Part shown: positions 56,022 to 64,000 of the stretch, one piece after another
Layout: each line of letters begins with the position of its first letter
Numbering within the stretch: the first letter of the stretch is position 1
Origin: Myotis daubentonii
Taxonomy: Eukaryota > Chordata > Mammalia > Chiroptera > Vespertilionidae
Direction of reading: 5' to 3'
Assembly (NCBI RefSeq): GCF_963259705.1
Contig: NC_081846.1
Coordinates: 58,516,205-58,580,204, forward strand
DNA: 64,000 bases
Notes under the pieces: model-generated
Database searches by the model: none
What the model was told of the DNA's origin: nothing
What the model saw: only the letters and a program-made list of their open reading frames with translations
Made by a program: the position numbers and the translations under genes

Positions 56022-57592
56022 AAGACTATTGCAATGGGGGAAAGAGACAATTGTGATGGGGGATGGGAGACCACTGATTGCAATAGGAGGAATGCTCCCA
56101 CCGTTATTACATCTGTGAGTGTCTCACTGGATAGGCAGGCAATAGCTTTTCTTTGTAGGAAGAAGTAAACAAAGCTAGAAAGAAACCAGTGTTAGGGGGT
56201 GGGATGAGTTGGGAGCATAAATAGACAGCTGTTCAGGGAATGTTTTTCCCTGAGGTCAGCTGACTGTGCTGAGGGCCACTGAGAGGAGCTGTTCCACTGT
56301 TTCAATTCTCAAGAGTGGGCCAAAATTCAGGGACCTAAGGAAAAGAGAAGGTATGCCTGACTGGTACTTGGTCAAATTGAATTAGTGAGCATTATGTCCA
56401 AATTGTTCAGTAAAAATAAACAATTCGCCTAATCATTTATGAGGCAAAGAATAAGAATTGGGAGGGTCTATATCTGGCCTTGTCACTGGTAGATAAATGG
56501 GCCGTTCAGGAATCTTCCTTAAGGCATATGAGGAAGGCCGTTCTTGATCATGAACTATTTCCTGGGACACAAACCTTGGGGTGATTTCTTGGTCATCACT
56601 ACTTAATTAACCTTAGAGAGTAGCATTTCAACCTGACCATTCTGTTCAATACACAGTAGCTTATCTAAAGTTTTTAAAATGTATTTTCAAAAGTCAATAG
56701 TTAATTCTGAATATAAATATCCCTGTTGAGAAACTAAGAAATGCTGGCTTATCTCATTTAAGTTAACAGAAAGGCTGAAATGCGAAGACTATATAAGGTC
56801 ACTGTGATAATGAAAGAAAATTTGACCCTCATATGTTTCCTTCATAAATTTATATTGCTAGTAATTTATTAGATGTTGGCTTTACTCTTCTCCATCATTG
56901 TCTTTTGTTGAACCATTTTGGATAACACTCTCTTTCCTCCTCAGGTATCTGCATTTTCTATTGTGGTCCCAAATAAGCCATTTAATAGTGCCAACAGAAC
57001 CATTTTCAGTAGAATGTTATTGTGATTTACTAGGTCTGTGAATGTATTTTTTTAGGTGGGGGAAGGAGTTTCTCATGTACATCACACAGAAGTTGGCCCA
57101 TGCACTCAATAAAAGCTCATTATGGAAAGATTATAAATGTATAACAATACATTTTAAGTGAGATGCAATGATCCGTAAAATTGGTGTAGCTAATTAGCAG
57201 ATCAAATCTCTGTAAGAACTGGATGTCTTTAATATCCTGCAGTTGCTTAATTCTATAGGTGTTTTACTATCTACAAATGTTTAGTAAAATTAAATAATAG
57301 TATAAATGTTCAGTGGGATTAAAGCAACTGTAAAATGAAACCAAACAAAATGAGTTTATTTTGTTAATTGAATAAAGAGAATCCCAGTGTTAATATAACA
57401 TTACACAAAATCTAGAGCAAACATCCTCTGAATCCCAGCCTCATTTCCCATGTAATTAACCTTTCTCAATCAAACTAAGCACCCCTCACACCTCCTTCTC
57501 AACTGCTGAGCACCCAAGTCTCTACTTCCATGTGCATAAAAGGCAGGCATCAACTTAAACTAGTACTACTGCCCCACACTGTGCCTCTAGAG
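56022..57592. other. No gene recognised
   Basis: 56040-56345 is GC-richer and could be part of an old LTR or DNA element, but no termini are found. The remainder is AT-rich. Confidence 0.3.
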
Positions 57593-57827
57593 CAGTGATG
57601 GCGAACCTTTTGAGCTCGGCATGTCAGCATTTTGAAAAACCCTAACTTAACTCTGGTGCCGTGTCACATATAGAAATTGTTTGATATTTGCAACCATAGT
57701 AAAACAAAGATTCATATTTTTGATATTTATTTTATATATTTAAATGCAATTTAACAGAGAAAAATCAACCAAAAAAATGAGTTCGTGTGTCACCTCTGAC
57801 ACGCGTATCATAGGTTTGCCATCACTG
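57593..57827. mobile_element. Non-autonomous hAT transposon, 235 bp
   Basis: Ends CAGTGATGGCGAACCTTTTG and GGTTTGCCATCACTG. 8-bp duplication CTCTAGAG/CTGTAGAG (7 of 8) at 57585-57592 and 57828-57835. About nine in ten bases match the copy at 33185-33418, in the same orientation. Confidence 0.94.
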
Positions 57828-57835
57828 CTGTAGAG

Positions 57836-60800
57836 CAACATCATCCCAAGAGTATTTTCACTACTGATCATTTCCCTCAGCTGAAAAGTATATTTAACAA
57901 GTCTTATTTTTTCTTGCAGAAGTAGGAGACATTTGGTACTAATGAATAATATGTTAACTATTGATTACAACTGAGGTGACATGTTTATTTTCATCCACTA
58001 ACAACCACTGCCTGACTTCTGGTAAATGCTGACAATTTGGGGAGTAGTAATCCATTACTATTACTTAAGCTTAGATCAACCAACACAGTCAATGCCCTGG
58101 CCTCTGTGACTGATAAACAGGTGAGCTCAGGACCCAAGTTACTCTAATCAGGCTAATGATAAGGACAAGTATGAAAGCTGTTGGGAAAAAGAGGACCTCA
58201 TTTCTTGGGACTTGAACCTGAGAGTATGTGAAGTAGCAGCTGTAGCCATTCTGCTACTACACAGATCTGGAGAGTAAAGCCAATATTAATGCTGTTGTTT
58301 GAGCCTATAAATGACCTAAGCCAGTTTTACCCCAAGACTTCCCAGTTACCTATTTTTTTTTTTACTTTTAGACAGTGTTTTCTGTTCAAACGAAGAGTTC
58401 AAAATAATACATCAGGCCAATGTCATGGTAGTAATATGGTTAAAATCATGGATTGAGGAACCACACAAACTTGGGTTCTAATTCTAATCTAGCTACCAAC
58501 TTCTGAAATTTCCTTTGGCAAATGGCTTGAGCTGAGAATATAGTTCCTTCCAGTGTTTTAAAGGATTTATAAAAACGTTGTTGCATTAAATGAATCTTAT
58601 GTATAATTTACATAAGATTTATATATATATATATATTAATGCTTGAAACCTGGTAGTTATTTTTACAACATTGATTTTACAGAGCTTTTATTAAAGAATA
58701 ACATCTATATAAGTGGTTTTGTTACAGATGTACCTGTATTCTAGATATTAAGTTTACCTACATCCTGAAGGTTTTCTAGGTCCAAAATCATGTTCAGCTC
58801 TGCAACTTAAAGACTTGTGGGGAATGTTCAGTGGAGGCAACAAAATTCTCTTTTGAAAATAAGGTCCTGAGCTTAAAATTGGCATCTATTTTTACTAGTA
58901 TTGCCCACCTGTTTAGAGATGAAGTGAATTAAAGTGAAGTGATTTGAAGTGACTCACCAGTGGGTAGATCATGGGATTTACAGAAAGTTTTCACAGAAAG
59001 GTAGATGAGAATGTTCCTCCATAAGTTTGAATGAGATAATATTTTAAGGCACATTTCTACTCTTCTCTAATATCAAACAACAAACTATAAAATTAGAGAT
59101 TATAAAAGGTAGCACTGGCATATACATCTCTGAGGAGCAGAAAAGGAACAACAACATAAAGCCACAAAACTTCTGTGCTACAATATAGAACTAAGCAGAA
59201 TCAATCTGAGTTTGGCACTTGTACTTCAAAGGAAACGATAGTGTTCCCCACAAGATGAAGAAGAAGAGTCAGACACACTTTTTGAAGTTAGTAGCTATTG
59301 CTAAATTCCACTGGGATTCTGTTGTAGCAAGCTGGGCCTAGAGAGATAAGAGAACAAAGAATGTCCCTTGACCAGAAATTGAACAAAGTAGTTCACCAGA
59401 CTGGTATCATTATATACTATCTCCTAGGAATGGAGGCAGGGTAAGAAAACTTCAAAACCACTAGTAAGAGAAATGTACACACACACACAGAGAAAGGGGT
59501 CATGTAAACCAAAAATATTTCATTTTTGTCTTCAAAGTCACCTAGCTAAAAATTCTTTATAACTGGTTAACAATTCTGTATAGTATTGAATTTTCTCTGG
59601 TGAAACAGTGAAACAATTGGGGTGATTTCTGTCTCCTAACTGGAGACTGACTGATAAAATATTTAAAACTGAACATTTTAAAATAGCAGTACATCTCTAT
59701 TGAATACAAATCTGGGAATAAATATCAGTTGACGCTACTAAAAGAGTGGTAGGTGATCGCTTCTGGAGGTTTTGCTTGTTTTGCTTTTTTGTGTTGTTTT
59801 GTTTGGAACAGAAGACTTATTTCAAAAGAAATCTCACATGAAAACACTATATTTAAATGATAAAAGAGGAATTTCTCTGGTGGGTTGAATCTGGTTGGTC
59901 ACCTGAGCCCTCTAAGGCATCTCCTTGGAAACCTAGGGAGAGAAGCCAGAAACATTTATGACAGGGGCCACGAAATAAGGAATATCAGCCTAAAAGTTTC
60001 ATTTTTAGACTTAATGGTGTAGAATCTTCAGCGTGTGCTTTACTAAACATTAATTTGCCGATTGTCTGGTGTTAAGAGAACCTATTGGTGTCCCTCAGCA
60101 ATTATGACAATGTTAAAGTAGGATGAAATACCCCATGCATATTTAAATGGTATATCAAAATGAGAATTCAGAGAAGGCAGTCGCGGAGAGAAGAGGTGAC
60201 TCTTAGGAGGACCTTGCACATAAGAGAGGCGACAAAAGAATTACAGATATAGAAGTGAGCAGGATCAGTCACTCGGAAAGAATTATAAAGCAGGAATCTT
60301 AAGCAACCAATCCTGAGGTCCTAAGTCCACCTTTTAACAACAATGGAAACTTGTGAGAAAAATTGTTTGCGGGGCTCCAACCTCAGCATCGTGTTGCCTG
60401 AGGTTAGTTTAGACATCCAGTAATTGCATCTTGTTTCCCAGTGTTTGTCTTAGCTTTCTTGTGTCCCACTGATCCATTGATTCTGCCCCACAGGCTACTG
60501 ACTTCAGTTCTCAGGGAAGAGCATGCTGGGATAGGGGCTTTGTTTCCTCAACTCCAGAAGGATGTTGTCCTGGAAAGTCAGACTTCTAGGCACTTCAGGT
60601 TTCCTGTGGCAGTGGTTAATTATCCAACAGGAACTTTTATATTTCTCGGAGAATTACCTCCAAGCCTTGGAGTCCCTGCAATGCTCTTGTGAATCAGGCT
60701 TGAAAACAAGCTTTGTCAAACAGCAGGGTCTATTTGAATGTAGGTCAAAAATAGAAAACCTTACAAAGGATTAGCAGCAACTGGTAAAAGACAAGATAGT

Positions 60801-61888
60801 ATCAAAATTATTCACAATCCCTATCCTTCCTCTTAAAACTCGTTAAGGAGACCATTGTTGCTGAAATCTACTGGATTCTTAACAGTGTGTGGCTTCAAAT
60901 ACATCTTCCATTCTACGCTTCAAACCACCAGAGAAAAATTGTAACCCCTATATAGTCCTTACATTTTTAAAGGCCACAAGAAAAACCTGGAGTAAAATAT
61001 AGGAACCTTTCTGCCTTTTATATCCTATATCATCTTAGAAGCAATTTTATAGGCACAGGCTACTTTTTAAAGCAACATAAACATCATTTCCAATAAAGTT
61101 TTCCTATAGAACTTAACATAAAATTAGGCAACTACCTTTGCAGGAATGGTGTACCATACTATTAATTTCTCGCTTGTTAAAGTATCTTCTTAACTTGTGT
61201 TGTTCTACTAGACATAAATTCCATTAAAAAAATAAAATGATTTTTTAATTGCAAGAGCCCATTCATGTTCTCACCTTCTAATTATAAATTATTTTAACTT
61301 TTTAGTTTACCTAAGGAATAGACATGAATTATTTTAGTTGTAAATGATAACTAGTATTTTTAGTTTTTATTCACACTTCATAAATAAAGAGAGTGTTTTA
61401 TAACTAACTAATATTAGTTTCTAGGTACCTTCTCATTATTTTCTAATCTTTACAATAATCCCATGAGGTGGTGTGATTAGCCTTTGAATGTGGGAGCTCA
61501 GCCTCAAAGGCCTCAGTGTGCTGATGGGGGCCTGGAACTCTTTTCCCAAGACAGAGTTTATGTTCTTTCTACCGAGTCAAGATATCTTCTTTGGAAAGGA
61601 ACACACAAGTTTGGATTAGATAGTACAGCTTCTTGTTCCCCAGGGTACAAAAAAGTGAACTGTGTGTAGATGACAATCAGTTCAGAGTTTTTATAACCAT
61701 TTTGGAAGAACTTTCCAGAGCAAGAGAAAATTTTAAAAAAATTGAAGGAATAACCTTATGGAAAGTTTTATGGATTCTATATAGTATACTTTTGATACAA
61801 AGTAAAATGTATTTTTTAAAAGAAGTTAAATGTCCAGTGTTTTTGTTAGGCATGATTATACTTAGTAAATGAGTGTGTATAATGCCAC
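57836..61888. other. No gene recognised; one MIR and a short TA tract
   Basis: A degraded MIR lies at about 58420-58535 (AAACTTGGGTTCTAATTC). A (TA)n run lies at 58618-58637. The ORF at 60441-60692 (plus, 83 codons) has no recognisable domain. 60000-60130 is free of visible repeats and evenly composed. Confidence 0.35.
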
Positions 61889-62420
61889 AAACTCTGAAAG
61901 AAATTGTACCCAAACACTTTGAAATTTCTTATCCCTTCACTGTAAAATTTCACTTCTAGAACTTTTTCTTTAGAAAAAGATAAGAAATGTGGACCAAATA
62001 CATGTATTTATTTTACCTATGTATTTATTATGGTTATTTCTTAAAGTATTTTTTAATACTAAAAAGTTAGAAACAACCTAAATGTCCAAATTTTTGAAAA
62101 TGTTTAAATGTGTTATTATTATTTATGCATACGATGAAATAGTATGAAAAAATACAATGTGTTTGAATAATTCTTTGTGGCTTGAAGACATGTTTATAAT
62201 ATAACATAATGTAGAAAAAATATAAAAACAATGCACAGAGTATATCTCACTTGGGGGGGAATATCTTTCCAAAAAGAAAAATAAATTTAATGAAAAACAC
62301 CAAAATATTAATAGCAATTATCTGACAACAGTGAGATTGTGAAAGATTTTATTTTCTTTATATTGTTTTCTATTCTCCAAATTTCAATAATATATATTAT
62401 ATAACTTTTATAATCATATT
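61889..62420 (+). repeat. Old L1-like 3' fragment
   Basis: AGAAACAACCTAAATGTCCA, CATACGATGAAATAGTATGA and GAAGACATGTTTATAATATA follow the order of mammalian L1 ORF2/3' end sequence; strongly degraded. Confidence 0.6.
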
Positions 62421-64000
62421 ATGAATAATAATACATCTTTTTAAAATGGTTTGAACATTAATTACATTTAACATTCTTTAAAGCTTGTCAATTTAAAAAA
62501 TTTTATTTTTGCTCTTATAGATGGCTTCTCAAAATGCCTACTTATTGACATTTCATTCTTAATCATATGTTTTTAGATTAATTCAGGATTTACAATGACA
62601 TATCAAACGAAACTTTGGCAGTGAAATGCAATTTGAAAACTGCATATACTGTTAATGAGATATCATATATTTATTTAAATTTAGTTCTTCTCATATCTTT
62701 AAATAGTAGATTTGTTCTATTTGTTTTGATCTAGGCTGAAAAAGCACACACACAAAAAAACTGTTTATTCTTCATTGACTGGCTTCCAAATTCTTCAACT
62801 TTTCTCTTATTTCTTTATTTTATTTCTTGAATTTTCCCTTTACTATTTATATTTTCAAAATATGTGGCAGCCTGTTTTGTTTCATAACTATTTACTTTAT
62901 TCATTGTATTAGCTCTATTGTTATTTCCATTGATACATTTCCCATCTGGTTTTCTATTTATTTGTACCTGTACATTTCTTGTTGTAAGAAATTAAATATT
63001 ATTATTTTTATGGAGATTTAAATGTAGTGATAGTTTGACTCTTGTTTCTTGAGGACATCATTTTTCATAAGTGTTTTGGTCTTCCAACTCATAGGCACAA
63101 TGTTTTAATTTTGTTATGCAAAGTATCAGTTTAATAAGACTATTTGCTCGCTTTTTTTAACTTATTCACATTTATTAATCTATAAATCATAAGATTTCTA
63201 TTCAAAAAACAAGAAAAGGTTTTCTCTGGGATCTCCTTCTCTCCTTAAATATTGTTAGAAACCTTTTAGAACTCACATTTAAAGGCTTGTTGCTTGTTCT
63301 GTGATCCATATAAGTGTGGGGACACAAAGATGGAGCTAGCTAGGGCTATGGTTAATTATGTTTGGAAAACTTTACACCACCTTTGATCATGCACACATGT
63401 GCCTGTTTTTGTGAAGTCAGTATGACAAGGGCCTGGCTGTGTATATCCAGAGTTCTTTCATGGCTAAGAAATAGCCTTATCTCTTTGGTCCAATCATCAT
63501 TCAATTAAACTCAACTTAATTGAATTGTTTCTCTAGCACCACTGCTACTATGGGCCTCCAGTGGTCTACTGTCTACTGGAGTGATTCTTGCCTTGATTCT
63601 GGCTTAATATTCCTAGGCAGCTATTTGAGATATTGAAGAGAGCCTTGCTGCCTTGTTTATATCTCTGTATCTACAGAGCCTCCTATGTTGACCTGTAATT
63701 TCTTCTAATTTCTGCCCATAATCTTGGGGTTCACTGTCACTATGGGTCTTACGTGACTTTTTATGTTTGGTTAGTTTGGTTTTTGGTTTATTTTAAACAG
63801 GAGCTGACTAGCCATCACTTAGAAAGATAAAACATTCAATAAGTTATAATAACTTAGATTTTGAGATCAGTTAGAAAGAGATGAGAAAAAAATAAGGCAT
63901 CAATATAATGAATTTTATAAAACCAGTAGATCAGTGATGTTTTTAATAGAAAAGGAAAATGTAAAGAGAATTATTATAGGTGTTAAAAGGATGATCCTGT
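62421..64000. other. AT-rich sequence, no gene recognised
   Basis: No defensible coding, RNA or transposon feature. Confidence 0.35.

Overview
This 64 kb window is nuclear DNA from a vespertilionid bat (Vespertilionidae). The diagnosis rests on repeats seen in the sequence: several non-autonomous rolling-circle transposons of the HeliBat type (5' TC, 3' hairpin plus CTAG; among mammals abundant Helitrons are known from vespertilionid bats), tRNA-derived VES SINEs, several non-autonomous hAT elements with 8-bp target duplications, and mammalian L1, L2 and MIR remnants. I found no host protein-coding exon that I could defend. The window looks intergenic or deeply intronic, AT-rich and densely populated with transposons.

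Layout: 1-10 kb holds an old L2 split by a Helitron, more Helitrons, two hAT elements and a VES SINE. 10-20 kb is mostly old sequence with MIRs, a decayed processed pseudogene (about 13.05-13.67 kb, minus), a possible LTR near 14.1-14.9 kb, a polypyrimidine tract near 16 kb and an L1 3' end. 20.1-21.5 kb is a composite Helitron carrying a 46-50 bp minisatellite. 23.4-24.4 kb has two Helitrons in opposite orientation. At 25.6-26.7 kb an 802-bp solo LTR sits in the last bases of a Tigger/pogo-like element. 27.5-30.5 kb is a tract free of young transposons. 30.5-35.5 kb has L2, L1, hAT and a second composite Helitron.

The main object is a nearly full-length class II (betaretrovirus-like) endogenous provirus on the minus strand, 36257-44831, with paired LTRs, a 6-bp AGATGG duplication, a lysine-tRNA-type primer site and a polypurine tract. 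It has an intact short gag ORF, recognisable but broken dUTPase-protease and pol genes, and no recognisable env. In the env position lies a second, strongly decayed copy of the RNase H to integrase C-terminal part of pol, so the element is a mosaic. The LTRs differ at 11 substitutions plus a 6-bp indel, about 2%, suggesting an insertion a few million years old under typical bat rates.

45-64 kb is further old sequence with a palindromic hAT element, nested hAT and VES inside an L2, an L1 3' end, another VES, a second copy of the 33-kb hAT family, and long stretches in which I recognise nothing. The observations I would follow first are the duplicated pol segment in the provirus, CTCF-core-like motifs carried by five Helitrons, and the shared head-to-tail junction of the two composite Helitrons.
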